Position numbers and translations under genes: made by a program
Notes under the pieces: generated by a model
The model's input: the letters and a program-made list of their open reading frames with translations, nothing else
What the model was told of the DNA's origin: nothing
The model's database searches: none
In this document: in pieces, positions 10,556-19,762 of the stretch
How positions within the stretch are numbered: the stretch's first letter is position 1
Layout of the letters: each line of letters begins with the position of its first letter
Source of the DNA: Neisseria arctica
Lineage (GTDB): Bacteria; Pseudomonadota; Gammaproteobacteria; Burkholderiales; Neisseriaceae
DNA: 64,000 nt
Direction of reading: 5' to 3'
NCBI RefSeq assembly: GCF_022870905.1
Contig: NZ_CP091510.1
Location: 2,108,001-2,172,000 of the forward strand

Positions 10556-11917
10556 TTAAATATCGGCCAACAATGCCGATACCACTTCTTCCATTTTCAT
10601 AAAGCGCGAACCTTTTACTAATACATTCGCTTCTTGAGGCAAGTCATGCACCAAAACTTGAATCAAAGGATCTTTTGCGGCAAACCACAAACCGTTGGCT
10701 CCGAATGCCTCCGCAGCATGCGCACTCTCATTACCTAAGAAATAAGCGGTCTCAATACCTTTGGCTGATGCGTACTCTCCTACTTCACGATGCATACGGG
10801 CGGCTTCGCTTTCCCCCAGTTCGCCCATATCGCCCATTACGAAAATACGCGGAGCCGGCAAGCCCGCCAACACATCCAGCGCAGCTTTCATACTATCGGG
10901 ATTAGCATTATAGGTGTCGTCTAAAACCGTAGCCTGCCGGATACCGGCTTTGATTTGTAAGCGCCCTTTGATATTGGCAAAACCTGCCAAACCTTCGGCA
11001 ATCTGAGCCAGCTCCAAGCCGGCGGAGGCCGCTAACGCAGCAGCGGCCACAGCGTTATGTACATTATGAAGACCCGGCACCGGCAATTTTACCGCTGCCC
11101 GCTGCTCATCGCGCACCAAGTCGAACTCGCACGACAAAGGCATGATTTTAATATTTTCGGCATGTATTTCACCTTTTTTCACACCGAAAGTTTGTTTTCT
11201 CAAACAGGCGGCAGCCTCTGCAAATACTTCCGCATTAGCGTCTTCACAAGGAATCAGTGCCAGCCCATCAGCCGCCACGCCTTGGTAAATCTCGCTTTTA
11301 GCCTTGGCAATATCCCCCACACCGTTAAAACCGCAACCAACATGCGCACGCAGGGCGTTATTTACCAATGCGGTATCCGGTTCGGCAATGCGCGTGAGCA
11401 GAGCCAGTTCTCCGAAATGGTTCATTCCCATTTCAATAACGGCGTAGCGGTGCTGTTCAGTTAGCTTTAGCAGCGTTAGCGGCAAGCCGATATGGTTGTT
11501 GAAATTACCGGCGGTCGCCAATACTGCATCCTCGCCGAACGCGTGTCGCAACACCGAAGCCAGCATCTCTTTGACCGTGGTTTTACCGCTTGATCCCGTA
11601 ATACCGAATACAAACGGATCAACATACACGCGCCAAGCATGCGCTAACGTTTGCAGTGCCTGCAAAGTGTCGGTAACTTTCAGCGTTTGAGGTAATGCGG
11701 CACAATCTTCACGTGACACCACTGCCGCCAGCGCACCTTTGGCCAATACGTCGGCTACAAAATCATGCGCATCAAAACGCTCGCCCGCCAAGGCAAAAAA
11801 CACATCGCCGCTTTGAATATCGCGGCTGTCGGTAACGATACGTTTTACCTGCTTGTTTTCAACGGTAAGCGGCAAATCCAACGCCTTACAAATAAAATGC
11901 AAATCTAGCGATTTCAT
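10556..11917 (-). CDS. murF: UDP-MurNAc-tripeptide--D-Ala-D-Ala ligase MurF
   Basis: MurF adds the D-Ala-D-Ala dipeptide made by Ddl, completing the cytoplasmic UDP-MurNAc-pentapeptide. The 453-residue product has the MurE/MurF-type N-terminal domain (VTDSRDIQSGDVFFALAGER, residues 28-47), the ATP loop GITGSSGKTTVKEML (105-119), GNFNNHIGLPLTLL, VIEMGMNHFGE, and the C-terminal domain with VLDDTYNANPDSM. Complete and of usual length. Upstream lies the disturbed murE-murF spacer. Confidence 0.97.
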   Translation of the reverse strand: MKSLDLHFICKALDLPLTVENKQVKRIVTDSRDIQSGDVFFALAGERFDAHDFVADVLAKGALAAVVSREDCAALPQTLKVTDTLQALQTLAHAWRVYVDPFVFGITGSSGKTTVKEMLASVLRHAFGEDAVLATAGNFNNHIGLPLTLLKLTEQHRYAVIEMGMNHFGELALLTRIAEPDTALVNNALRAHVGCGFNGVGDIAKAKSEIYQGVAADGLALIPCEDANAEVFAEAAACLRKQTFGVKKGEIHAENIKIMPLSCEFDLVRDEQRAAVKLPVPGLHNVHNAVAAAALAASAGLELAQIAEGLAGFANIKGRLQIKAGIRQATVLDDTYNANPDSMKAALDVLAGLPAPRIFVMGDMGELGESEAARMHREVGEYASAKGIETAYFLGNESAHAAEAFGANGLWFAAKDPLIQVLVHDLPQEANVLVKGSRFMKMEEVVSALLADI

Positions 11918-12002
11918 ACTCTTCTAACTTTTATAATTTTTCAGACGGCCTTTGAAAATAAAGGAAGGCTGTATTGAAGATATCATTTCAATTTCACAGT
12001 AT

Positions 12003-12407
12003 TTATTTCTCAATAAGATCATTCACCCATAACGCCAGCACAACATCCATTTGCCCGTTTTCCTTTTTCGCTTCACCTACCGACTTAGACCATAAGGCTT
12101 TCTTGTCACCTACTAAATTCGGATTTTGCTTTAATAATTCGACTGCCTTAATAGCATATAAGCTATTTTTATATTTCGGCTTATATCCTGGCTCTCCTTC
12201 AATACCTTTAATCAACCCTGCTTTACATAAGCCGAAAAATGCACACCTCGGGCAGCTTTTCTTTTGCACAGAATTTTTATCGCTAAATTTTTTTGCTGCC
12301 CTCTTCCATGCTTCTTCACAAGACTTCCCATCAGAAATAATCAACTCAACTGCTTCTAAAGCAATTTTCCCATACAGGTTAATTTTAGTTCCATTCATTA
12401 TGGCCAA
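12003..12407 (-). CDS. Small protein resembling the DUF6979 family
   Basis: A 134-residue soluble protein of unknown function. It opens MAIMNGTKINLYGKIALEAV, contains CPRCAFFGLCKAGLIKGI (a CxxC plus a further Cys), YAIKAVELL, and ends GQMDVVLALWVNDLIEK. From memory this pattern (YG..A..A..L, KGCPRGAFLGLCE-like core, QMDVVLALW end) matches the family now called DUF6979; a profile search would settle it. The TTG at 12407 has GAGGCGG about 7 nt upstream, while the ATG at 12398 is the other possible start. It is clearly more AT-rich than the flanking mur genes and lies in the murE-murF spacer, which suggests late insertion. Confidence 0.65.
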   Translation of the reverse strand: MAIMNGTKINLYGKIALEAVELIISDGKSCEEAWKRAAKKFSDKNSVQKKSCPRCAFFGLCKAGLIKGIEGEPGYKPKYKNSLYAIKAVELLKQNPNLVGDKKALWSKSVGEAKKENGQMDVVLALWVNDLIEK

Positions 12408-12493
12408 TTTTCCGCCTCAAAATTATCCGAAATAATCTTTTTTATATCACCCATCTAACAAAAAACATTATGTGCAATATCTAGAATACCGCC

Positions 12494-12631
12494 CTACTGG
12501 CGGATAAACGGATAAGGATTCGCTGCACCTGAAGCAGTATAAATACCATAATGCAAATGCGGAGGTGTTCCTTTTGCATTTCCACTATAGCCGACATAAC
12601 CGATAATTGTGCATGCCTTAATCCACTGATG
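12494..12631 (-). pseudogene. C-terminal remnant of an M23 (LytM-type) metallopeptidase
   Basis: Reading the minus strand from about 12631 to the TAG at 12494-12496 gives about 45 codons, [17 protein letters not shown] followed by [18 protein letters not shown] and ANPYPFIRQ. The [21 protein letters not shown] pattern, with the zinc-site HxH, is the standard end of M23 peptidoglycan endopeptidases. Everything upstream of it is missing: in the overlapping frame the last codons of murE run through the same DNA and stop at 12618. It is therefore the tail of a deleted gene, not an active enzyme. Confidence 0.8.
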
Positions 12632-14108
12632 ACTCAGCTTCAACTAATGCTTCACCCGCCACTTCAAAATCTGAAAAATGATGCTTTTGGCCCTGAATAT
12701 CCTGATAAGTTTCATGCCCTTTGCCGGCAATCAGAATAATGTCTTGCGGTGCGGCATTTGATACCGCATATTCAATGGCGCGGCGACGGTCTGGCTCTAT
12801 CAAAACGGGGGCTGCTACGGCCGGTAAAATATCGTTGATAATATCTTGCGGCTCTTCCATTCTCGGATTGTCGCTGGTTACCACCACACAATCGCTTCCT
12901 GCCGCAGCGGCAGCGCCCATCAACGGGCGTTTGCCGCGGTCTCGATTGCCTCCGCAGCCGAACACGCACCAAAGTTTGGCATCTTGCGTTTTGATTTCAT
13001 TCAACGTAGCCAATGCTTTTTCGAGTGCATCAGGTGTATGGGCATAATCCACTACTACCAAAGGCTTGCCCGGCTGCATGATGCAGTCCATACGGCCAGT
13101 AGCGGGTCGGATTTGTGCCAATACCTGCAATACTTTTTCAAGCGGGTAACCGTTGGCACACAACAGGCCGACACAAGCTGCCAGATTCTGCGCATTAAAA
13201 CGCCCTAAAAGCCGGGTGCTAATCGCTCCGCTACCCCACGGTGTTTCCAAACCAACCGACATGCCGTCTGAAGAAGCGGTAAAGCTGCTGATACGGATAT
13301 CGGCTTGAGAATTAAAACCGTAACTGTAAACAGCTAAATCAGGACAGTCTTTTTTCAGACGGCCTACTAATTGCGCACCGTATTCATCGTCAATATTGAT
13401 AATGGCATGCTGCAAGCCCTGCCAATAAAACAAGCGGGCTTTGGTTTCTCCGTATTCGGCCATTGAACCGTGGTAATCCAAATGGTCGCGCGTAAGATTG
13501 GTAAAGATAGCGGTTTTAAACGGTACGCCATTAACACGGAATTGGTCTAAGCCATGGCTGGATACTTCCATAGCCACGTTTTTAGCCCCTTGACCAATAA
13601 AACGGTGCAATAGGGCTTGCACGGATACGGGATCGGGTGTGGTATGGGTGGTCTCTTCAAGCTCGCCCCAAAAACCGTTACCGACCGTACCGATAACGGC
13701 TGTCGGTTCGCCCAGCAAACTGCCCGCTTGTGCCAACCACTGGCTGATAGAGGTTTTGCCGTTAGTACCGGTAACGCCCCACGCACAAAGGCCGTCTGAA
13801 AAATTATCGTAAACCGTGGCGGCCAATATGCCTGCACGATTTTTCAAATCTTTAATACCTTGGTTGGAAACGGCATATTCAGACGGCCATGCAAACGTAC
13901 CGTCATCATCCCAAAAAACAAAAGCTGCTCCATTGGCAATAGCCGCCGGAATAAATTGGCGTCCGTCGGTATATTCACCTTGGCAGGCAACAAAGATATC
14001 ACCCGGCTTGATTTTACGGCTGTCTGAATGCAACAAACGCCCTGCTGCGTTTTCACACAGCAGGGGCGGTAAGTCGGCTTCAGCAAGAGGAGTAAGTCGA
14101 CTGAACAT
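12618..14108 (-). CDS. murE: UDP-MurNAc-L-Ala-D-Glu--2,6-diaminopimelate ligase MurE
   Basis: MurE adds meso-diaminopimelate to the precursor. The 496-residue protein has the N-terminal [21 protein letters not shown], the ATP loop [16 protein letters not shown] (111-126), the [12 protein letters not shown] segment, and the C-terminal [14 protein letters not shown]. The DNPR motif indicates diaminopimelate rather than lysine specificity. It ends [19 protein letters not shown] then about 15 residues; the last of these overlap M23-derived DNA in another frame, so the terminal peptide may be non-native. It follows penA by 13 nt. Confidence 0.96.
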   Translation of the reverse strand: MFSRLTPLAEADLPPLLCENAAGRLLHSDSRKIKPGDIFVACQGEYTDGRQFIPAAIANGAAFVFWDDDGTFAWPSEYAVSNQGIKDLKNRAGILAATVYDNFSDGLCAWGVTGTNGKTSISQWLAQAGSLLGEPTAVIGTVGNGFWGELEETTHTTPDPVSVQALLHRFIGQGAKNVAMEVSSHGLDQFRVNGVPFKTAIFTNLTRDHLDYHGSMAEYGETKARLFYWQGLQHAIINIDDEYGAQLVGRLKKDCPDLAVYSYGFNSQADIRISSFTASSDGMSVGLETPWGSGAISTRLLGRFNAQNLAACVGLLCANGYPLEKVLQVLAQIRPATGRMDCIMQPGKPLVVVDYAHTPDALEKALATLNEIKTQDAKLWCVFGCGGNRDRGKRPLMGAAAAAGSDCVVVTSDNPRMEEPQDIINDILPAVAAPVLIEPDRRRAIEYAVSNAAPQDIILIAGKGHETYQDIQGQKHHFSDFEVAGEALVEAESSVD

Positions 14109-14121
14109 AAAATTTCCTACA

Positions 14122-15876
14122 TTAAGGTTTTACGGCAGCCTGCACCACCGGTATTTCTTTTAAAGGCTTGGTGGGCGGTACGCCGAGAATATTCAAGCTA
14201 CCTGCCATTATGTTTTTAAATACGGGGCCAGCAACCACACCGCCGTAGTAGCCGTTTACACTTGGTTCGTCAATATTTACGGCTACAATGACACGAGGAT
14301 TCATAGCCGGAGCAAAACCGATAAACGTACCCATATGTTTATTGTCGACATAACGGCCATTTACCAGTTTACGTGCCGTACCGGTTTTAGCTGCAACATC
14401 AAAGCCGTCAACCGCACCGGCAGTACCCGTGCCACCTTTTTCAGTGACCGATACCATAATTTTACGAACAGCAGCGGCGGTTTCCGGTTTGATAATTTGC
14501 TCGCCTTTCGGAGGCGCGACCTGTTTTTCAAAGCTTACGGGCAATAATTTTCCGTCACTGGTCAATACGGTATACGCACGAGCCAGCTGCAACAAACTTA
14601 ATTGCAAACCGTAACCGAACGACATCGTCGCCTGTTCGATAGGACGCCAGTTTTGCCATTTCCTCAGCAAACCCGCAGTTTCTCCCGGGAAACCCGAGTG
14701 CATACGCTGACCAATGCCCAGACTACTGTAAAACGCATGCATTTCCTCAGGCTTGAACATGGCCGACAATTTGCTGGTACCCACGTTTGAAGATTTCTGC
14801 ATGATTCCTCGCACATCAAGCGACGGATAAACATGCGTATCGCGTACAGTGGCCGGGCCAATCTTATACGGACTGGTATTAAACCAAGTATTGACACTTA
14901 CCTTGCCCGAGTCCAACGCTTTAGCTATTGGGAAAGGTTTCATAGCCGAGCCCGGCTCAATCATATCTGTAACAGCACGGTTGCGGCGTTGTTCGCTATC
15001 TGCCTGACCGGGCTGGTTGGGATCGTAAGCAGGGCTGTTAACCAAAGCGAGAATTTCGCCTGTTTGGGCATCCAAAACCACAACACTGCCGGCTTTGGCA
15101 CGATGGTAGGCAATAGCTTTATTTAATTCGTCATAAGCTAAAGTTTGAATACGTTGGTCCAGCGACATAACCATATCATGGCCATTTTTCGGCTCACGGT
15201 TACGGGGGGAATCAAGGCTATCGACAATATTGCCTTTATTGTCACGCAAAACCACCTTTGCGCCATCTTCACCGCGCAAGTCGTCTTCACGCGCCAATTC
15301 CAAACCTTCTTGGCCCTTGCCGTCGATATTGGTAAAACCGATCACATGGGCGAACAAGTTACCCATCGGATAATGGCGTTTTGATTCTTTTTGGAAAGCT
15401 AAACCTTTGATACCCAAAGCGGCAACTTTATCCGCAGTTTCCTTGCTGAGCTGGCGTTTCAAATAGATAAAATCTTTGTCTTTACGTGAAAGGCGCTCTT
15501 CAATAGTTGCAACAGGCATATCAATTAATGCCGCCAACGCTTCTAATTTATCGTGCTCCGGCATAGCATCCATACCGGAAGGCACTGCGTAAAGTGATTC
15601 GGTCGGGGCACTCAATGCTAAAGTGGCGCCATTACGGTCACTAATCGTCCCGCGAGAAGCAGGCAATGACAAAGTACGCACAAACCGCTGATCTCCCTGA
15701 TTTTTTAGGAAATCATGCTGACTGGTTTGCAGATAAATCCCCCGTCCGATCAAGGCCGTAAAAGCTAAACCCAAGCCAAGCAGTACAATGGCAATCCGCC
15801 CGTTGGTCGTAACAGGCTTATTACCTTTCTGCTGTTTGGGCAGCATTTTCGGCTTGTATTCGTTTTTAATCAACAT
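14122..15876 (-). CDS. penA: Penicillin-binding protein 2 (septal transpeptidase, FtsI)
   Basis: PBP2 crosslinks septal peptidoglycan in partnership with FtsW and is the lethal beta-lactam target in Neisseria. The 584-residue protein has a membrane anchor (about residues 28-46), the PBP dimerisation domain, and the transpeptidase motifs SAMK (310-313), SSN (362-364) and KTGTA (497-501). These positions match the gonococcal numbering exactly, which allows residue comparison: M312, P316, L504, V510 and G516 are present, while T483, A501, N512 and G545 are unchanged. Neighbours are ftsL (22 nt upstream) and murE. Confidence 0.97.
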   Translation of the reverse strand: MLIKNEYKPKMLPKQQKGNKPVTTNGRIAIVLLGLGLAFTALIGRGIYLQTSQHDFLKNQGDQRFVRTLSLPASRGTISDRNGATLALSAPTESLYAVPSGMDAMPEHDKLEALAALIDMPVATIEERLSRKDKDFIYLKRQLSKETADKVAALGIKGLAFQKESKRHYPMGNLFAHVIGFTNIDGKGQEGLELAREDDLRGEDGAKVVLRDNKGNIVDSLDSPRNREPKNGHDMVMSLDQRIQTLAYDELNKAIAYHRAKAGSVVVLDAQTGEILALVNSPAYDPNQPGQADSEQRRNRAVTDMIEPGSAMKPFPIAKALDSGKVSVNTWFNTSPYKIGPATVRDTHVYPSLDVRGIMQKSSNVGTSKLSAMFKPEEMHAFYSSLGIGQRMHSGFPGETAGLLRKWQNWRPIEQATMSFGYGLQLSLLQLARAYTVLTSDGKLLPVSFEKQVAPPKGEQIIKPETAAAVRKIMVSVTEKGGTGTAGAVDGFDVAAKTGTARKLVNGRYVDNKHMGTFIGFAPAMNPRVIVAVNIDEPSVNGYYGGVVAGPVFKNIMAGSLNILGVPPTKPLKEIPVVQAAVKP

Positions 15877-15898
15877 AACAACTTCTCGTTTTTGAATC

Positions 15899-16162
15899 TT
15901 ATGGTTTTATTTCAATGATCTTAGTATCTGCTACACCGGGCGGATGTAAATTCTGCCGCTCGGCAGCCCCCTTGATCAGCTGATGGTTGGACAGCTTGGC
16001 CTGTTTCAACTTCAGCCGTGCAAATTCCTGCTCCAACTGAATTTCCTGTTTTTGAGCCTTATCCAAAGCAATAAAATGCCGGCGTGAATAATCCTGTACC
16101 GTCACCGCACCAATCCCGGACAATAAAGTTATTACCAGCAACACAACATTCAATTTATTCAT
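15899..16162 (-). CDS. ftsL: Cell division protein FtsL
   Basis: An 87-residue bitopic protein: short N-terminus, one membrane helix (residues 5-24, [17 protein letters not shown]), then a periplasmic coiled-coil segment rich in Leu and charged residues ([20 protein letters not shown]). FtsL binds FtsB and FtsQ and activates FtsW/PBP2. Sequence conservation in this family is low, so the call leans on size, topology and its place between rsmH and penA. Its own start has an uptake sequence 20-30 nt upstream. Confidence 0.92.
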   Translation of the reverse strand: MNKLNVVLLVITLLSGIGAVTVQDYSRRHFIALDKAQKQEIQLEQEFARLKLKQAKLSNHQLIKGAAERQNLHPPGVADTKIIEIKP

Positions 16163-16233
16163 ATATTTATTTTCAGACGGCCTACTAACGATACATCTTC
16201 ATCCATGTCTGTTTCGTAATCTGTATTGTTCAG

Positions 16234-17202
16234 CTATCTTTCAAAAGCATTCCCGAAGATACCGCCCGTTCTTTCTGCTACACGCAAAACCGCCGAACGC
16301 GAACGTGGATTAACCGTAATCTCCTCATTACCCGGTTTGATCGCTTTACCAACTAAAGCTAGCGGCGGAACGGGAAGATCCGCCTCCCTAACAGCCGCCC
16401 ATTTAGGCAGAGGAGCATGCTGGGCATGCTGCTTCATAAATTGTTTGACGATACGGTCTTCCAAGGAATGGAAGGCAATTACTGCCAACCGCCCTCCTTC
16501 GTTCAACCTGGATACGACTTGTGGTAAAACTTCTTTTACTTCTTCAAGCTCACGGTTGATGAAAATCCGAACGGCTTGAAATGTCCGCGTCGCCGGGTCT
16601 TGTCCACGCTCACGAGTACGGACGTTTTGCGCCACGAGCTGCGCCAACTTACGGGTTGTATCGATAGGCTCTTCTTCGCGCTGCGACACAATGGCACGCG
16701 CGATCTGACGACTAAACCGCTCTTCACCATAATTTTTAATTACCTCGTGTATTTCCTGCTCAGTCGCAACTGCCAACCATTGAGCAGCCGACATACCCCG
16801 CGTGGGATCCATACGCATATCCAAAGGCGCATCAAAACGGAAGCTAAAACCGCGCCCACCATCATCAATCTGTGGAGACGATATACCCAGATCAAACAAC
16901 GCCCCGTCGATTTTCTCTATACCTAAAGCATCCAAGGCCGTCTGAAACGTTGCAAAACCGTCGTGCACCACACTAACGCGTTTATCTTCGGCCGCCAGTG
17001 CATGGGCTACCGCAATCGCCTGGGGATCTTTATCAAACACCACCAAGCGCCCGCCCTCACCAAGCTTCGACAAAATCAACTTGGAGTGTCCTCCCCTGCC
17101 GAATGTTCCGTCGACATATACACCATTTTCACGGATCGCCAGCGCATCAACCGCTTCGTGCAACAATACGGTGATATGGCAATACGGCTCTGTTTTGCTC
17201 AT
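16234..17202 (-). CDS. rsmH: 16S rRNA (cytosine-1402-N4) methyltransferase RsmH (MraW)
   Basis: RsmH methylates C1402 in the decoding site of 16S rRNA using SAM. The 322-residue protein has [13 protein letters not shown], the SAM site [17 protein letters not shown] (residues 28-44), the [18 protein letters not shown] segment, [15 protein letters not shown] and the C-terminal [16 protein letters not shown]. Its ATG overlaps the mraZ stop by 4 nt (ATGA type), indicating translational coupling. Confidence 0.97.
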   Translation of the reverse strand: MSKTEPYCHITVLLHEAVDALAIRENGVYVDGTFGRGGHSKLILSKLGEGGRLVVFDKDPQAIAVAHALAAEDKRVSVVHDGFATFQTALDALGIEKIDGALFDLGISSPQIDDGGRGFSFRFDAPLDMRMDPTRGMSAAQWLAVATEQEIHEVIKNYGEERFSRQIARAIVSQREEEPIDTTRKLAQLVAQNVRTRERGQDPATRTFQAVRIFINRELEEVKEVLPQVVSRLNEGGRLAVIAFHSLEDRIVKQFMKQHAQHAPLPKWAAVREADLPVPPLALVGKAIKPGNEEITVNPRSRSAVLRVAERTGGIFGNAFER

Positions 17203-17654
17203 AGCTGTAAATCCGTTGTACTCAATTCAAAAGCCAGCTCGTCGGGATCAATATCCAAAGCCTGATTCATCTCAGCTTCCCAATGTGCACGCCCCCACAA
17301 CTCCATACGGTTGGCACGGCCGACCAAAGTTACCTCTTTATCAAAATCCACACGACGGCGCAGATTAGCCGGCAGCAGCACACGACCCGCACCGTCCAAC
17401 TCCAGCGTATCGGCATTATGCAACAATAAATTCTGATACAGCTGCAATGTCGGTTTTCCGGCCACTTTCATATTTAGCAGCTGGCGGGCAACGCTTTCCC
17501 ACTCCTGCTCGGGATACATCAACAAGCGGTATCGCGAATCTAAAGTGGCCACTATAGCCGGAGTGTAGCGGCGCAGCAGCAGCTCGCGGAATTTGGCAGG
17601 AATCGCCAACCGCCCTTTGCTATCTATGCTCAACTCATGAACGCCGCCAAACAC
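17199..17654 (-). CDS. mraZ: MraZ, transcriptional regulator of the dcw cluster
   Basis: MraZ is an AbrB-fold DNA-binding protein that represses its own dcw promoter in studied bacteria. The 151-residue product starts with GTG at 17654 ([20 protein letters not shown]) and has two SpoVT/AbrB repeats: the first with [12 protein letters not shown], the second with [14 protein letters not shown]. It is the first gene of the cluster and overlaps rsmH. A GGAG sequence lies about 12 nt before the GTG. Confidence 0.96.
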   Translation of the reverse strand: MFGGVHELSIDSKGRLAIPAKFRELLLRRYTPAIVATLDSRYRLLMYPEQEWESVARQLLNMKVAGKPTLQLYQNLLLHNADTLELDGAGRVLLPANLRRRVDFDKEVTLVGRANRMELWGRAHWEAEMNQALDIDPDELAFELSTTDLQL

Positions 17655-17722
17655 TTTAATAAATTTCTCCGTTTAATTTGGGAAAAAGATGCACTTTGAC
17701 ACACTACACCCCACATAGCGAC

Positions 17723-17751
17723 ACTATATGAAATTTCCACAATACGGTCAA
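17723..17751 (-). promoter_or_regulatory. Promoter of the dcw cluster upstream of mraZ
   Basis: On the minus strand, -35 TTGACC (17746-17751), a 17-bp spacer, and -10 TATAGT (17723-17728). Transcription would start near 17716, about 60 nt before the mraZ GTG. The leader contains a TGGGG element, of the kind MraZ binds in other bacteria, but I see no clear tandem array. Confidence 0.7.
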
Positions 17752-17972
17752 ATTACCAATTTACAAAAAACAAACGGCCAGACAAGCACTTACCCCGATA
17801 AAAAAAGGGCCGCTCCTACTCAAAGAGCTTGACCTATAATAAATAAATACAATATTTAGTATTGCAAACTTATATTTAGCACTACATAAGCTTTATCCCT
17901 ACTACTACACCACACCATTTCAAGCAAGATATAATATATCCGCCACTTTTAAAATTTTACATATTCTAACAA
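17752..17972. other. Divergent intergenic region between mraZ and the methyltransferase gene
   Basis: AT-rich spacer with no ORF of note. On the plus strand a -10 like TATAAT lies at 17930-17935, about 40 nt before the methyltransferase ATG, with no good -35 box. Nothing else recognised. Confidence 0.5.
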
Positions 17973-19121
17973 ATGTCAAATACACTTCCTCCCGCATCTG
18001 CAACAGCCCTTGCCGCCAGCCAAGCCCTCACTACCCATATCCGTGAAGACATCTGCCGCAATCAAGGTTGGATTCCATTTTCCCGCTTTATGGAAATGGC
18101 ACTCTACACGCCTCTATATGGCTATTACACAGGCGGTGCCCATAAAATCGGCCCGGCCGGCGACTTCATTACCGCGCCCACACTCTCCCCGCTCTTCGGG
18201 CAAGCCATAGCAAAACAGTTGCAGGCTTTATTGCCTCAAACCGACGGTAACATTTATGAATTCGGCGCGGGGACAGGTGCTTTAGCCGCTACATTGCTGC
18301 AAAACCTTTCAGACGGCCTGAAAAATTATTACATTATTGAAGTCTCACCTGAGCTGGCCGATCGTCAGCGCCAATACATCACTGAAACCGTTCCTCCCGA
18401 AGCTGCGGCCAAAGTCTACCATCTAAGCACCTTACCCGAACAATTCAACGGTATCATTATCGGAAACGAAGTACTGGATGCCATACCGTGCGAAGTCGTA
18501 CGACATGACCCGGATGGCTTCAAACAAATGGGGGTTTCTTGCGAAAACGATCATTTCGAATGGCACCCCCGCCCGCTACCCGAATTCTTGCGCGCAGCGG
18601 CCGCCAATTATTTTCCCGAACAAATATATCCGTACACCAGCGAATTGCATCCAGCCCAATACGCATTCACCCACACTATTGGTCAAAAGCTCAAGCGGGG
18701 AGCGGTGATTTTTATCGACTATGGCTTCGATGCCGCCCAGTATTACCACCCTCAAAGACAACAAGGCACCTTGATCGGTCACTACCGACATCACACCATA
18801 CATGACCCTTTCTTTCACATAGGCCTGACCGACCTGACCGCCCATGTCAACTTTACCGATATCGCCCAAGCAGGAACCGACGCAGGTATGGACTTAATCG
18901 GCTACACCACCCAAGCAAACTTTCTACTCAACCTCAACATCACCGGCTTACTAGAAAATACCGATCCTTCCTCCGCCGACTATATCCGCCATGCGGCAAC
19001 CCTCCATAAGCTAATAGGCCAACATGAAATGGGAGAATTATTTAAAGTTATCGCTTTCGGGCGTGATATTGATCCTGACTGGCAAGGATTTTCCCACGGA
19101 GATATCTGCCACAAGCTTTAG
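17973..19121 (+). CDS. SAM-dependent methyltransferase of the MidA/NDUFAF7 family
   Basis: A 382-residue cytoplasmic protein with the class I methyltransferase loop IYEFGAGTGALAATLL, then YIIEVSPELADRQRQ, and the family motif IIGNEVLDAIPCEVV. Also visible are the N-terminal FSRFMEMALYTPLYGYYTGG and FIDYGFDAAQYYHPQR, both typical of the family (formerly DUF185). The mitochondrial relative NDUFAF7 methylates an arginine of complex I; the substrate of bacterial members is not settled, so none is assigned. It diverges from mraZ and is followed by the tRNA operon. Confidence 0.88.
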   Translation: MSNTLPPASATALAASQALTTHIREDICRNQGWIPFSRFMEMALYTPLYGYYTGGAHKIGPAGDFITAPTLSPLFGQAIAKQLQALLPQTDGNIYEFGAGTGALAATLLQNLSDGLKNYYIIEVSPELADRQRQYITETVPPEAAAKVYHLSTLPEQFNGIIIGNEVLDAIPCEVVRHDPDGFKQMGVSCENDHFEWHPRPLPEFLRAAAANYFPEQIYPYTSELHPAQYAFTHTIGQKLKRGAVIFIDYGFDAAQYYHPQRQQGTLIGHYRHHTIHDPFFHIGLTDLTAHVNFTDIAQAGTDAGMDLIGYTTQANFLLNLNITGLLENTDPSSADYIRHAATLHKLIGQHEMGELFKVIAFGRDIDPDWQGFSHGDICHKL

Positions 19122-19224
19122 CTCCTCATAAGCCCCACTATTCAGCAATATTGCAAGTCACAACATTAAAATGAATTTATTCTGATAAAAATCAAATACA
19201 AAAGATTTACCTTAAAAAAATATT

Positions 19225-19253
19225 TTGACAAAAAAACCGTGCAACAGTATATT
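19225..19253 (+). promoter_or_regulatory. Promoter of the tRNA-Met/tRNA-Ala unit
   Basis: -35 TTGACA (19225-19230), 17-bp spacer, -10 TATATT (19248-19253). The predicted start near 19260 leaves a very short leader before the first tRNA at 19270. Confidence 0.8.
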
Positions 19254-19269
19254 ATGCGCTTCATCAGTC

Positions 19270-19346
19270 GGCGAATTAGCTCAGTCGGTTAGAGCAGAGG
19301 AATCATAATCCTTGTGTCCGGGGTTCGAGTCCCTGATTCGCCACCA
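19270..19346 (+). tRNA. tRNA with CAT anticodon, probably elongator tRNA-Met
   Basis: A 77-nt cloverleaf with 7-bp acceptor stem (GGCGAAT with ATTCGCC), D arm AGCTCAGTCGGTTAGAGC, anticodon loop ATCATAA (anticodon CAT), T arm GGGGTTCGAGTCCC and encoded CCA. CAT can also belong to tRNA-Ile2, whose C34 is converted to lysidine; the sequence alone does not exclude this. Confidence 0.92.
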
Positions 19347-19353
19347 AAATTTC

Positions 19354-19428
<75 letters not shown>

Positions 19429-19429
<1 letters not shown>

Positions 19430-19475
19430 TGAAATAAAAAATCCGACTATTTTAAAGTCGGATTTTTTATTTCAT
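19429..19475 (+). terminator. Terminator of the tRNA unit
   Basis: A perfect 20-bp inverted repeat (19429-19448 and 19456-19475) with a 7-nt loop. Its upper stem ATCCGACT/AGTCGGAT is followed by a TTTTTT run. It starts at the last base of the tRNA-Ala CCA. Confidence 0.92.
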
Positions 19476-19680
19476 GGAGTTTTTAGATTCATCCAAATAA
19501 AGAAAAACACCACAGCCATATTCTTTAATTCATAATCCCTAAAAAATCCTTCTTAAAAAATTTATACAATAAAACCGTATCCGAAAAATTAATCATTAAT
19601 GGCTGCAAATAATCAACCATTTCATGTACTTGCCAACGATCCGAGATCCTTTCCGCCATTATTCCATCCAAACCTAAATA

Positions 19681-19707
19681 ATGCCGTCTGAAATATTCAG
19701 ACGGCAT
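19681..19707. terminator. Uptake-sequence inverted repeat, probable terminator
   Basis: ATGCCGTCTGAA and its complement, spaced by 3 nt, form a 12-bp hairpin. It lies downstream of the minus-strand peptide-binding protein gene ending at 19763 and doubles as two DNA uptake sequences. The 200 nt between it and the tRNA terminator hold nothing convincing. Confidence 0.8.
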
Positions 19708-19762
19708 TATTTGTTCTTCCACCAATCAAGAAAAGCTGTATTTGCCGTATTTAATTTATAAC

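Noticed and set aside
19525..19725. 66-codon minus-strand frame near the tRNA terminator
   Set aside because: It starts inside an uptake-sequence hairpin and shows no recognisable protein pattern.
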